Positions 1 to 7,292 of a DNA stretch of 21,503 bases are shown here, in pieces (positions within the stretch are counted from its first letter, which is position 1; every line of letters starts with the position of its first letter). The stretch is taken from the IMG/VR virus record IMGVR_UViG_3300033153_007436, positions 1 to 21,503 of that record; one strand, given 5' to 3'. Below the pieces are notes generated by a model. The model ran no database searches, had not been told where the DNA came from, and worked only from the letters and a program-made list of their open reading frames with translations. The translations under genes were made by a program, and so were the position numbers. The stretch comes from a virus.

Positions 1-324
1 TTTAAACGTACCGATAATCTTATGAAAATAAAAGAGATGAAGTCCCAAGATTGTATTATTAATCAAGTTGTAGAAGGCAGAGGAAAATACAAAGGGATGA
101 TGGGCGCGATTAAAGTTTTACAAGAAGATGGACAGATTTTATGCGAAGTAGGCACAGGGTTCACAGATAAAATGCGAGAAGAATTCTGGACAAATAGAAG
201 AGATGTTGTTCACAAGATAGTAGAAATAAAATACCAGGAGCTTAGTCCAGATAGAGTAATGAGGTTCCCAGTATTCATGCGCTTTAGAGAGGATAAAGAA
301 GAGGGTGGAAATATCAATGGATAG
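1..324 (+). CDS. ATP-dependent DNA ligase, C-terminal part (5' end outside window)
   Basis: The reading frame is open to base 1, so this is the 3' end of a longer gene. What remains fits the end of an ATP-dependent DNA ligase. 'LMKIK' (ATG at 22) fits nucleotidyltransferase motif V with its two lysines. It is followed by a D-x-I-I strand and a 'GRGKYKGMMGAI' turn of the OB-fold domain, then 'VGTGFTDKMREEFW', and finally 'RFPVFMRFREDK', the motif VI-like end. The enzyme seals nicks in duplex DNA using ATP, a natural partner for the polymerase downstream. The ATG at 22 has no Shine-Dalgarno site and lies inside a conserved motif, so it is unlikely to be the true start. The adenylated lysine (motif I) would be upstream of the window. 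The stop overlaps the next gene by 8 bases. A fragment alone cannot give the ligase subtype. Confidence 0.8.
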   Translation, partial: FKRTDNLMKIKEMKSQDCIINQVVEGRGKYKGMMGAIKVLQEDGQILCEVGTGFTDKMREEFWTNRRDVVHKIVEIKYQELSPDRVMRFPVFMRFREDKEEGGNING

Positions 325-529
325 AAGACGCATAACATTTGAAGAGTTTTGGAAGCAAGTGCCTCTTCCTGAAAAAGAAAAAAGTGATGCTGCTAATGCA
401 CTTTATCTTCTGCAAATATATATGGCAAAAGAAACATGGGAATATCAACAGTCCTATATCGATAATCTTGAAACTGAGAATGAAGCGTTAAGAGATTTAG
501 CAGGAACAAATCGAAGTAGATTCTCTTAA
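317..529 (+). CDS. Hypothetical protein, 70 aa
   Basis: A 70-residue soluble, charged protein of no family I recognise. It begins MDRRRITFEEFWKQ, and its C-terminal half (YIDNLETENEALRDL) looks like a short coiled coil. I chose the ATG at 317, preceded by GAGGGTGGAA. A GTG at 305 in the same frame would add four residues. The start overlaps the end of the ligase gene, suggesting co-transcription and translational coupling. The size and position fit a small phage early gene; no function can be read from it. Confidence 0.6.
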   Translation: MDRRRITFEEFWKQVPLPEKEKSDAANALYLLQIYMAKETWEYQQSYIDNLETENEALRDLAGTNRSRFS

Positions 530-554
530 GGGAACACGAGACAATAGGTTCCTT
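528..554 (+). other. Stem-loop in intergenic gap
   Basis: Right after the stop codon of the upstream gene, GGAAC (531-535) pairs with GTTCC (548-552), extended by a G-T and an A-T pair, around a 12-base loop. A TTTT run follows about 10 bases later, after a second weak dyad (AGGGATCCT). It may be a weak terminator or an mRNA-end stabiliser before the gene at 595. The T-run is short and displaced, so I do not call it an intrinsic terminator. Confidence 0.3.
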
Positions 555-594
555 ATAGGGATCCTTTTCACAGAAAAAAAATACAGGAGAAAAT

Positions 595-816
595 ATGAAA
601 GTAAAAGAACTAATAAAACTTCTTGAAGAACAACCACAAGATCATGATGTAGTAATGGCTTCAGACAGTGAAGGTAATAGCTACAATTATTTTGATGGAT
701 TCAATATTGGTTACTTTAATAAGGAACATAAAGAATTTTGGTGGCAAGATGACTGGGAAGAATCTAATCCAGGTGATGCATATCCAAATGATAATTGTAT
801 AGTATTTTATCCATAG
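595..816 (+). CDS. Small acidic phage protein (ELI..L / D.EGN type), 73 aa
   Basis: A 73-residue acidic protein with the layout of a widespread small phage family. It has an N-terminal 'VKELIKLLEEQPQDHDVVMASD' helix-strand, then 'EGNSYNYF', then a Tyr/Trp-rich acidic tail ending CIVFYP. Members are common in phage genomes and have no established biochemical role. The start is well supported by ACAGGAGAAAAT immediately upstream. It is followed eight bases later by the next gene with its own GGAG site, so both are probably on one message. The family resemblance is from memory of similar proteins, not from a search. Confidence 0.65.
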   Translation: MKVKELIKLLEEQPQDHDVVMASDSEGNSYNYFDGFNIGYFNKEHKEFWWQDDWEESNPGDAYPNDNCIVFYP

Positions 817-824
817 GAGAATAT

Positions 825-1181
825 ATGAAAGTAAGAACAGGATTTGTAAGCAACTCAAGCTCAAGTAGCTTTGTGATTGTAGGCAAACGGTATAGTACCA
901 GTGAGCTTAGAGAATTATTAGAGAACCATTTTACCGATGAAGAGTTAGGACATTATGATGAAGATCCATGCGAATTCCTTGAATATGAGAAGGATGGATT
1001 CCAATCTAAGTTCTCAAATTTAGATGTTGTTGTTGACTCCGAAGACGACTCGGTATATATTGGAGAGATTCCTCAGGCATCTAAGGAAACAAAAGATAGA
1101 ATTGCAAAGAAGATAAAGAAACTTGATAAAGAAATTGAATCAAGAAATATTCATTTAATTAATGAAGAGCTATATTGTTAG
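825..1181 (+). CDS. Protein with N-terminal GFVSNSSSSSF motif, 118 aa
   Basis: An acidic 118-residue protein. The best start is the ATG at 825, preceded by TAGGAGAATAT; an upstream in-frame start at 795 would overlap the previous gene and lacks a good site. The N-terminus reads MKVRTGFVSNSSSSSFVIVG. This serine-run motif recurs at the N-terminus of many otherwise unrelated phage and bacterial proteins and has no known function. The rest is a helix-rich acidic domain with a lysine-rich C-terminal segment (KIKKLDKEIE, possible coiled coil) and two cysteines (C47 region and the last residue). No catalytic motif is visible. It lies in a run of small early-type genes. Confidence 0.7.
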   Translation: MKVRTGFVSNSSSSSFVIVGKRYSTSELRELLENHFTDEELGHYDEDPCEFLEYEKDGFQSKFSNLDVVVDSEDDSVYIGEIPQASKETKDRIAKKIKKLDKEIESRNIHLINEELYC

Positions 1182-1190
1182 GAGAAAATT

Positions 1191-1358
1191 ATGATGACAT
1201 TTATAGGATTGCTATTATTTATTTTTATGATCGTCTGCGTGTATATACTTATATGTCTAGCAGCTGATATAGATCCAGATGATACAATCCCAGCAAAGAA
1301 AGTAAAGAATTTTTTAAGAAAATATTTAGTGGAGGATAAAGATGGCAAGACAAAGTAG
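1191..1358 (+). CDS. Small single-span membrane protein, 55 aa
   Basis: A 55-residue ORF starting at ATG 1191 with TAGGAGAAAATT upstream. Residues 3 to about 24 (TFIGLLLFIFMIVCVYILICL) form one clear hydrophobic transmembrane helix. A short acidic stretch (ADIDPDD) and a basic C-terminal tail follow. Topology is uncertain, with the charged tail probably cytoplasmic. It overlaps the next gene by 17 bases. Small inner-membrane proteins of this kind are common in phages, but nothing identifies a target. Confidence 0.6.
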   Translation: MMTFIGLLLFIFMIVCVYILICLAADIDPDDTIPAKKVKNFLRKYLVEDKDGKTK

Positions 1359-1611
1359 AGCACAACAATTACAAGAAACTTATGAAGGACAGTATGGAGA
1401 GTATCCTATACAACTGCTGGAAGATGAAATCATTCGTAAACTTAAGATGAAAAAAGATTTTGAGGAATCGAAAAAGGCAGAAGCTAAATCATATAGTGAA
1501 CTAATAAAAGAATCTGATGATGCTATTGATTATTGTGTTGAAAGGATTGATTACATTCAACATGAAGAAGCAGTAGCTAACCAGTTAAACAACTCAACAG
1601 AAGGAGAGTAG
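1342..1611 (+). CDS. Hypothetical helical protein, 89 aa
   Basis: An 89-residue, highly charged, almost entirely helical protein (MARQSRAQQLQETYEG...). The start at 1342 has GTGGAGGATAAAG upstream, a strong Shine-Dalgarno site inside the end of the preceding membrane protein gene. The middle (IIRKLKMKKDFEESKKAEAKSYSELI) could form a coiled coil. There is one cysteine and no recognisable enzyme motif. Its stop is directly adjacent to the next start (TAG then ATG). Confidence 0.55.
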   Translation: MARQSRAQQLQETYEGQYGEYPIQLLEDEIIRKLKMKKDFEESKKAEAKSYSELIKESDDAIDYCVERIDYIQHEEAVANQLNNSTEGE

Positions 1612-1941
1612 ATGCACAGACCAATGAGTTCTAGAGAAAGAAGACGAACAATTCTATCAAACTTAAAGGATGGAAATTTCACGACAAATGAAATCATTGA
1701 CAGATTTTATAATGAAAACTGTGAAACATTCATGACTTTGACACGAAGAAAACAAAAAGATTTTCTTACAACTACAAATGATCCAAATGTTTATACTCAT
1801 ATCAATAAGGAGCCTTCTTATTTAAAGAAAGCTGGATATGTTACAGAGCATGGAACAAAAGTTGGGAAGAAAGGATTGGAAGAAACAATTCTTAAGATCA
1901 CTCCCGCAGGGAGACGAGCTCTTAGGACTGAAACCTATTAG
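1612..1941 (+). CDS. Small basic protein, possible winged-helix fold, 109 aa
   Basis: A 109-residue basic protein starting right after the previous stop, with AAGGAGAG upstream. The N-terminal part (RERRRTILSNLKDGNFTTNEIIDRF) resembles a helix-turn-helix, and the C-terminal 'ILKITPAGRRALRTE' resembles the last strand and helix of winged-helix DNA-binding proteins ('T.aGr..l'). That suggests a small DNA-binding protein, but it is inference from pattern alone. It lies eight bases upstream of the DnaE gene, whose expression or function it could affect. Confidence 0.55.
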   Translation: MHRPMSSRERRRTILSNLKDGNFTTNEIIDRFYNENCETFMTLTRRKQKDFLTTTNDPNVYTHINKEPSYLKKAGYVTEHGTKVGKKGLEETILKITPAGRRALRTETY

Positions 1942-1949
1942 GAGTTAAG

Positions 1950-4646
1950 ATGACACAAAAGTTTGTACACCTCCACCTTCATACTGATTACAGTTTACTT
2001 GATGGTTGTATGAAGATTAAAGACTTAATCTCACAAGCAAAAAAGTTAAACTATGAAAAGATTGCAGTAACTAATCATGGGAATATTATTAATATGCCTA
2101 AGATTATTACTGAAGCTGCGAAAGAAGGTATCCAGATCATCCCTGGATGTGAACTCTATGTATCATGGGATTACCCAAGGACACTTAGAGAGAAGGAGAA
2201 GTATCAAGCTTACCATATGGTAGTACTAGCTACTAATCAGACAGGCTATAAGAATCTTTTGAAGCTCGTTTCAGAGGCTCATATAACAGGTAAGTATTTT
2301 AAACCACGTGTGGACAAAGAATTAATAGAGCAACACAAAGAAGGTTTAATATTTACTTCAGCCTGCTTGAATGGTGTCCTTAATAGAAAGACGGTTAAAG
2401 AAGAAGCAGACAGAGAAGAAATCATTAACGCTGCTAGATGGTTCAAGGAAGTATTAGGAGATCAAATTTATCTTGAACTTCAAAGACATCCAGATTTTCC
2501 AGAACAAGACAGAGCTAATGAAAGTACAGTTGACATAGCAAGAACAATGGGTTTCCCTCTTGTTGCTGCGTGTGATTCTCATTATGTATACCCAGAGCAC
2601 CATGGTGCATGGAAAGCAATGATGATGCTGCAAATGGCAATGAAACCATTTGATGCACCCAATGATTATTACATAAAGACTCAAGAAGAAATGGTTGAGT
2701 TGTTCTCAGATCTGCCGGAAGCAATAGAGAATACGATAAGAATTGCTGAGCAATGTGAGCCTATCGTTTTCGATGGTTCATATAAGTTCCCTGTATTTGA
2801 TACAGGTAAATTAAGTGAAGATGAATTCTTAAAGAGAGAAGCGTATCGAGGATTAGAACTAAGGTTAGCAGAAAATGGTCTTACAACAAAGCGTAGAGTT
2901 TACGAAGAACGCCTTGAGCATGAGCTCAATGTTATTAAAGGTATGGGTTTTAGCGGTTACATGCTGGTCGTATCGGATTTTATCAACGCGGCAAAAGAAA
3001 AAGAGATCCTGGTTGGACCCGGTAGGGGATCTGCAGCTGGATCTCTAATGTGTTGGGTAACAGGTATCACAGAAGTTGATCCTTTAATACCTGAATACGA
3101 TCTCCTATTTGAAAGGTTCTTGAACCCAGATAGAATTTCTATGCCTGATATAGATGTAGATTTTGCAGATGACAGGAGATTAGAGGTCAAGCATTACGTA
3201 GAGAAAAAGTATGGTAAAGATAAAGTAGCATCTATCATGACCATAGGTACAATGGCAGCAAGAGGATCGATAAGAGATGCTTGTAGAGTTGTTGGATTAA
3301 CCTATAGTAGTGGTGATGCACTAGCTAAAATGATTCCGGATGGAGTAAGAGGAAGGAATGTATATCTTAGGACGATTACAGATAAGTCTCATGAAGATTA
3401 CTGCAAACCTTTCGTTGACCTTGCGGATACCACAGGACCATACAAGGAAGCCCTATCGCTTGCATTAACAATGGAAGGCATGACAAAGAGCACGGGTGTG
3501 CATGCTGCAGGCGTTGTCATTTCAGATGATAAACCCCTAGTAGAACACATTGGTCTCATGTTAGATAAAGAAGGTAACATAGTAACTTCAGACGACATGA
3601 AGGTTTTAGAAAAGCTTATTGGTCTGATCAAATTTGACTTCCTTGGTCTATCTACATTGACTACCCTTGATATGACATGTAAATCTATAAAAGAAAACTA
3701 TGACATAGACATAGACATTAATAAGATACCGCTTAACGATAGTAAAACTTTTGATATGTTATGTAGTGGTAACTTGTCTGGAGTATTCCAATTATCAGGT
3801 AGTTCAGGTTTTAGAGATGTAGTGATCCAAGTTCAGCCACGATCAGTAGCTGAAATTGCTGATATCACATCTCTGTATAGACCTGGACCACTTGATAATG
3901 GTTTCATACCAAAGTACGTTAAAGCTAAGAATACTGGAATAATAGAGTACATGATACAAGCTAGTAATCCAGAAATTCAAAAGCAGATAGAAGAATGCTT
4001 ACTACCTACTAAGGGTGTGCTTATATATCAAGAACAAGTAATGAAACTTGTACAGATTATGGCAGGCTATTCTTTGGCTCAAGCAGATCTATTACGTAGA
4101 GCTATGGGAAAGAAGATTGCTGCTGAAATGGAAGCACAAAGAAAAACCTTTACAGAAGGTTGCGAAGCTAATAAAATTACTACAGTAGAAGCAAAGAAAG
4201 CATTTGATGCTATTGCTAAGTTTGCAGAGTATGGATTTAATAAATCACATGCTATTGCTTATAGCTTAATTAGTTATCAAACAGCATATTTGCGAGCGCA
4301 TTATCCAACTGAATTTATGGCTGCTTCCCTAACAGAAGTTGCAGGTGACAGAGACAAGACAATATCTTTTTTAAATGATTGTAAGGCAAACAAAATTAAA
4401 GTCCTCCCTCCTAGCATTAATAAAAGTTTGCTAGCCTACACTCCAGAAAAGAATAATATTATGTTTGGTCTCGGTGCAATTAAAAGTTTAGGGAATGTGG
4501 CTATAGATAATATAATAAAGGTGAGAGATAAAAGTGGAAAGTTCAAGAACTTTTTTGATTTCTGCTCAAAAGTAGATCTTAAAAAAGTGAATACTGCAAA
4601 GATTGAAACCTTAATAAGAGCTGGCTGCTTCGATGAAGTAGCCTAG
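1950..4646 (+). CDS. dnaE: DNA polymerase III alpha subunit DnaE, N-terminal/catalytic piece
   Basis: An 898-residue protein covering the PHP, palm, thumb, fingers and start of the beta-binding region of a bacterial C-family replicative polymerase. It begins 'FVHLHLHTDYSLLDG' (PHP metal-binding H7/H9/H11) and carries GPGRGSAAGS (phosphate-binding), 'PDIDVDF' with catalytic Asp402 and Asp404, and 'IKFDFLGL' with the third Asp near 563. It also has 'GVHAAGVVIS', 'LYRPGPL', 'YQEQVMKL', 'RRAMGKK' and 'AEYGFNKSHAIAYS'. The start has AGGAGTTAAG upstream. The PHP signature 'AVTNHGN' has Asn where most have Asp, so PHP exonuclease activity is uncertain. It stops at 'LIRAGCFDEVA', where full-length DnaE would continue. 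The C-terminal domain is encoded separately at 4864. E. coli DnaE is about 1,160 residues, matching the two pieces together. Confidence 0.93.
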   Translation: MTQKFVHLHLHTDYSLLDGCMKIKDLISQAKKLNYEKIAVTNHGNIINMPKIITEAAKEGIQIIPGCELYVSWDYPRTLREKEKYQAYHMVVLATNQTGYKNLLKLVSEAHITGKYFKPRVDKELIEQHKEGLIFTSACLNGVLNRKTVKEEADREEIINAARWFKEVLGDQIYLELQRHPDFPEQDRANESTVDIARTMGFPLVAACDSHYVYPEHHGAWKAMMMLQMAMKPFDAPNDYYIKTQEEMVELFSDLPEAIENTIRIAEQCEPIVFDGSYKFPVFDTGKLSEDEFLKREAYRGLELRLAENGLTTKRRVYEERLEHELNVIKGMGFSGYMLVVSDFINAAKEKEILVGPGRGSAAGSLMCWVTGITEVDPLIPEYDLLFERFLNPDRISMPDIDVDFADDRRLEVKHYVEKKYGKDKVASIMTIGTMAARGSIRDACRVVGLTYSSGDALAKMIPDGVRGRNVYLRTITDKSHEDYCKPFVDLADTTGPYKEALSLALTMEGMTKSTGVHAAGVVISDDKPLVEHIGLMLDKEGNIVTSDDMKVLEKLIGLIKFDFLGLSTLTTLDMTCKSIKENYDIDIDINKIPLNDSKTFDMLCSGNLSGVFQLSGSSGFRDVVIQVQPRSVAEIADITSLYRPGPLDNGFIPKYVKAKNTGIIEYMIQASNPEIQKQIEECLLPTKGVLIYQEQVMKLVQIMAGYSLAQADLLRRAMGKKIAAEMEAQRKTFTEGCEANKITTVEAKKAFDAIAKFAEYGFNKSHAIAYSLISYQTAYLRAHYPTEFMAASLTEVAGDRDKTISFLNDCKANKIKVLPPSINKSLLAYTPEKNNIMFGLGAIKSLGNVAIDNIIKVRDKSGKFKNFFDFCSKVDLKKVNTAKIETLIRAGCFDEVA

Positions 4647-4668
4647 CTCTTTCTTTTTTGGATCTATA

Positions 4669-4767
4669 ATGAACATTTTATTTAACATAGCGATAGCACT
4701 GTTGTGCTTGATATTACTTCTTGAATTTTTTGATTGGATTAACAAGGGAACTGAATGGGAACATTAA
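4669..4767 (+). CDS. Possible 32-aa membrane peptide between the dnaE halves
   Basis: A 32-codon ORF (MNILFNIAIALLCLILLLEF...) consisting of one transmembrane-like hydrophobic stretch and a short charged tail. It starts 23 bases after the first dnaE piece and overlaps the next ORF by 13 bases. The upstream site is weak (GGATCTATA). It could be a real small membrane protein inserted between the polymerase halves, or a chance AT-rich ORF. Confidence 0.35.
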   Translation: MNILFNIAIALLCLILLLEFFDWINKGTEWEH

Positions 4768-4982
4768 TAAGAAACGAAGATAATCAAATAGCATTTAGTT
4801 TTATGGAAAACAAAAAATGCAAACACTGTAACGGAACAGGATTAGAATATACGGAGGAAACAGATGAACAGAGCTCAAATGATTTATGCTTTAGAGGAAA
4901 CGATAGAAGCAGTAAAAGACAGTCGAGCGAAGGAGAAGACCCCCGTCCTGATAGCCCCTTTGGTCACGGACCTTACTCCTGA
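4755..4982 (+). CDS. Zinc-knuckle ORF between dnaE halves, 75 aa
   Basis: A 75-codon ORF whose first 36 residues look genuine. It starts MGTLIRNEDNQIAFSF, then 'CKHCNGTG', a DnaJ-type CxxCxGxG half zinc finger. The ATG at 4755 follows AACAAGGGAACTGA, a fair ribosome site. The rest (from about 4864) overlaps the start of the C-terminal dnaE piece by 119 bases in another frame, and its composition (DRSSKRQSSEGED...) is probably a by-product of that overlap. One CxxCxGxG motif would need a partner to bind zinc fully. The segment NQIAFSF loosely recalls a beta-clamp-binding Q-x-x-hydrophobic-x-F peptide, which is speculative. Confidence 0.45.
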   Translation: MGTLIRNEDNQIAFSFMENKKCKHCNGTGLEYTEETDEQSSNDLCFRGNDRSSKRQSSEGEDPRPDSPFGHGPYS

Positions 4983-5589
4983 GCAAAAAGCAGATGATGA
5001 ATATGAATCATTAGGTTATTTCATATCTCATAACCCATTAGAGAAGTATAGACATAAGCTCGTTACTTTAGCTAGCACACAAGATCTTGTTAATAAAAGA
5101 GAAGGTGAAAGTGTTGTGCTGGGTGGTCTAATGACAAACCTAAAAAGTATAATGACTAAAGCAAAAAAAGAGATGGCATTTTTTGATCTAGAAGATTTGC
5201 ATGGACGAGTTGAAGTAGTTGCTTTTAGTTATTTGTATGCAAAAAACAAGAACAAATTTGCAAAGAATAAGCCAGTAGAAATCCGTGGTAAAGTAGAATC
5301 ACAAGTAAGAGATATTAATGGTGAAGAATTTGTAACTACAAAGATTATTTTACAAAGTGTATCCGAATTAGAAGAAGGAAAGAGGATAGAGAAAGTTACT
5401 ATTTATCCAAAAGATGGTGATGACTTTAATAAAATATATGATATAATTATTTCCAATCCTGGAAATATACCAGTTGAAATTGACTACAATGAAGCTGTTC
5501 TTAAAACTGATTATAAAATACTATCAGAGAAATCAGTCCTAGAAGAATTAGAGAGCAGCTGCCTAACAAGGAGAAACTATGGGAATTGA
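4864..5589 (+). CDS. dnaE: DNA polymerase III alpha subunit DnaE, C-terminal piece (OB fold)
   Basis: A 241-residue protein matching the region of DnaE that follows the beta-binding helix-hairpin-helix. It opens with 'NRAQMIYALEETIEAV' (usual 'hRa.l...l...l.a'), has 'ESLGYFISHNPLEKY' (usual 'E.LG.YlsgHPl..Y') near 48-62, and then an OB-fold from about 80 to 150 ('SVVLGGLMTNLKSIMTK', 'MAFFDLEDLHGRVEVVAF'). It therefore picks up where the piece ending at 4646 stops. The start is strongly supported by ACGGAGGAAACAG before the ATG, so it is translated on its own. The two chains probably assemble into one polymerase; the OB fold would contact single-stranded template. I see no QxxLF-type clamp motif in it. 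It overlaps the next gene by 11 bases. Confidence 0.85.
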   Translation: MNRAQMIYALEETIEAVKDSRAKEKTPVLIAPLVTDLTPEQKADDEYESLGYFISHNPLEKYRHKLVTLASTQDLVNKREGESVVLGGLMTNLKSIMTKAKKEMAFFDLEDLHGRVEVVAFSYLYAKNKNKFAKNKPVEIRGKVESQVRDINGEEFVTTKIILQSVSELEEGKRIEKVTIYPKDGDDFNKIYDIIISNPGNIPVEIDYNEAVLKTDYKILSEKSVLEELESSCLTRRNYGN

Positions 5590-6664
5590 TTTTGATAAAT
5601 TTGCAGAGAGCTTAGAGCAGATGGAAGTCACAGAAGAAGATAGAGTTGAAGCAGACGATGTAGATTTCGATGAAGAAGAAATAGCAGAGGCTATGGATCG
5701 GATGATTGACATTGCTCCAGACAAAGTAACTAAAGCTAGAGCAAGAAGAGAATCTAAAGAAGTAATTAAAGAAGAGCTTGCAAAATACAGCCAGCTTAAC
5801 AGAATTTTTATAAATAGCGTTGATCATTTTAGAGAACTAAAAAGAACAGGAAAAGGTGAGACCCTTTGCATCTCTTTAAGTGATTGGCACTTTGGCAAGA
5901 ATAGCATCCTACATGGCAAGCCTACTTTTAACTCAGACATAGCGTTTAATAGAGTTGCAAATGTTATGGCTCCTCAAATTGTAGAACACATTAAAAGATT
6001 AGGAAAGACAAGTGAAATAGAAGATGTACAAATCTTTTTGCTTGGTGACTTGATTGAGAATGATATCATGTATGAGACTCAACGTCTTCATATTGATAAG
6101 CCTGTGTCAGCACAGTTCAACGATTGCCTTAAGGCTTTAATGGTACTAATAGGATCAATCAAAGGAGCTTTTGCAGATATTGGTAAACCAGATATGCAGA
6201 TAAGAATGGATGGCATTACAGGTAACCATGGTAGAGCACATGGTAAACAGGATACAGGTGAATGCTCCTGGGATACAGCTTTATATATGGCTGCAGAAGT
6301 AGCACTTAAGTATTCAAACTTAAAGGATGTATCTATTGATTATTCTTTTGACCACTATAAACTAGTAGAGGTGAGAGGACAAAGGGGATTACTTAGACAT
6401 CAAGCTCCATCTCAAGCAGAGACATCTTCGGCTAAAGCTAAGCTTGGCGGATGGAATGAAATTTTTGATTATGACTTCATGGTCTATGGTCACTATCACC
6501 ACTGGGGAGTGAATACATACCATGGTAAGCCTCTATTTAGAAATGGATCACTATGTGGAACAGATGATTACGCAATCAATTTATCAGTCGCAGATGACTG
6601 GGGTCAATTAATGTGGGGATGCAGTAATGATGACCCATGTACTTTTATACACAGAATTCGATAA
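5579..6664 (+). CDS. Calcineurin-like metallophosphoesterase, 361 aa
   Basis: A 361-residue protein with all the metal-binding blocks of the binuclear metallophosphoesterase fold: 'SDWHFG' (D102, H104), 'LLGDLIEND' (D157), 'TGNHGRAHG' (N216, H217), 'LLRHQ' (H274) and 'YGHYHHWG' (H305, H307). About 90 N-terminal residues are acidic and helical and precede the catalytic domain. The start at 5579 has AAGGAGAAACT upstream and overlaps the C-terminal dnaE piece by 11 bases, so it is translationally coupled to the polymerase. Family members include nucleases (SbcD/Mre11), archaeal polymerase D small subunits and protein phosphatases. A DNA-end or proofreading-like nuclease role is a reasonable guess from context, not shown. 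No DnaQ-type proofreading exonuclease is visible in this window. Confidence 0.85.
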   Translation: MGIDFDKFAESLEQMEVTEEDRVEADDVDFDEEEIAEAMDRMIDIAPDKVTKARARRESKEVIKEELAKYSQLNRIFINSVDHFRELKRTGKGETLCISLSDWHFGKNSILHGKPTFNSDIAFNRVANVMAPQIVEHIKRLGKTSEIEDVQIFLLGDLIENDIMYETQRLHIDKPVSAQFNDCLKALMVLIGSIKGAFADIGKPDMQIRMDGITGNHGRAHGKQDTGECSWDTALYMAAEVALKYSNLKDVSIDYSFDHYKLVEVRGQRGLLRHQAPSQAETSSAKAKLGGWNEIFDYDFMVYGHYHHWGVNTYHGKPLFRNGSLCGTDDYAINLSVADDWGQLMWGCSNDDPCTFIHRIR

Positions 6665-6677
6665 CAAGGGAGATCTT

Positions 6678-6884
6678 ATGAAAATTGAGAAACTTAGAAT
6701 TTTAGACAATGACAGGATGGAGACACCAGAAGGATCCATCATCGCACCTACAACATACTTTATGGATGTAGAATTAAACCAAGAGGATTCACTCGCTATC
6801 CCCATCAATGCTGAGACATACTTTGTTCTCCATGGCTTGATGAGCGAAGGAGAAGACACAATAGGACTAAGCCATTTAGTTTAA
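6678..6884 (+). CDS. Hypothetical protein, 68 aa
   Basis: A 68-residue acidic protein (MKIEKLRILDNDRMETPEGS...) with mixed strand-like segments and no recognised domain. I start it at ATG 6678, preceded by CAAGGGAGATCTT. A longer in-frame version from 6627 would overlap the phosphoesterase gene and has no site. It sits between the phosphoesterase and the next small gene in what looks like one operon. Confidence 0.55.
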   Translation: MKIEKLRILDNDRMETPEGSIIAPTTYFMDVELNQEDSLAIPINAETYFVLHGLMSEGEDTIGLSHLV

Positions 6885-6893
6885 GGAGTAAAG

Positions 6894-7292
6894 GTGAACC
6901 TAAAAAAAGAATCAGATAACTTCAAACAACCAACGACATTAGATGAAGCATTAGAGGCAAAACTTGATCCAGTTATTAATGCAATAAATGCACATGTAGA
7001 AAAAATCTATAGTGATTTTAATATGGCATTACATAAACAAATGGAAAATGCTGGAAGAGTAGAGTCTGAATTATCTAGAATGGTTCAGATTCTATGGGGT
7101 ATTGTAAACAAGGCTAACGTTAGATTAGCTGCGCTAGAGAGCACTCTAATAAAAAATGGGATGAGTCAAAAAACACTTGAGGAAGAGATCGTAAAGATTG
7201 AAGAAGAACTCAAGAAGAACAATGAATGGGAAGAGCTATCACTAGATGGTTTAATAAAAGATTCTGGTGCTTCACCAGCAACTCCCTCTTAG
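6894..7292 (+). CDS. Hypothetical coiled-coil protein, 132 aa
   Basis: A 132-residue protein starting at GTG 6894 with TTAAGGAGTAAAG immediately upstream. It is almost all helix. The central part (INAINAHVEKIYSDFNMALHKQMENAGRVESEL) and the C-terminal 'EEEIVKIEEELKKNNEWEEL' are likely coiled coils, and the last dozen residues are a loose Ser/Pro/Ala tail. There is no enzyme motif. Its stop overlaps by four bases the stop of a gene on the opposite strand, so transcription converges here without a visible terminator. Confidence 0.6.
   Translation: MNLKKESDNFKQPTTLDEALEAKLDPVINAINAHVEKIYSDFNMALHKQMENAGRVESELSRMVQILWGIVNKANVRLAALESTLIKNGMSQKTLEEEIVKIEEELKKNNEWEELSLDGLIKDSGASPATPS

Noticed and set aside
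4647-4863. Group I intron or intein explaining the dnaE split
   Set aside because: I saw no intein splicing blocks (first-residue Cys/Ser, HN-C/S/T end) and no recognisable intron core in only 217 bases. The second piece has its own strong ribosome site. A structure search would still be decisive.
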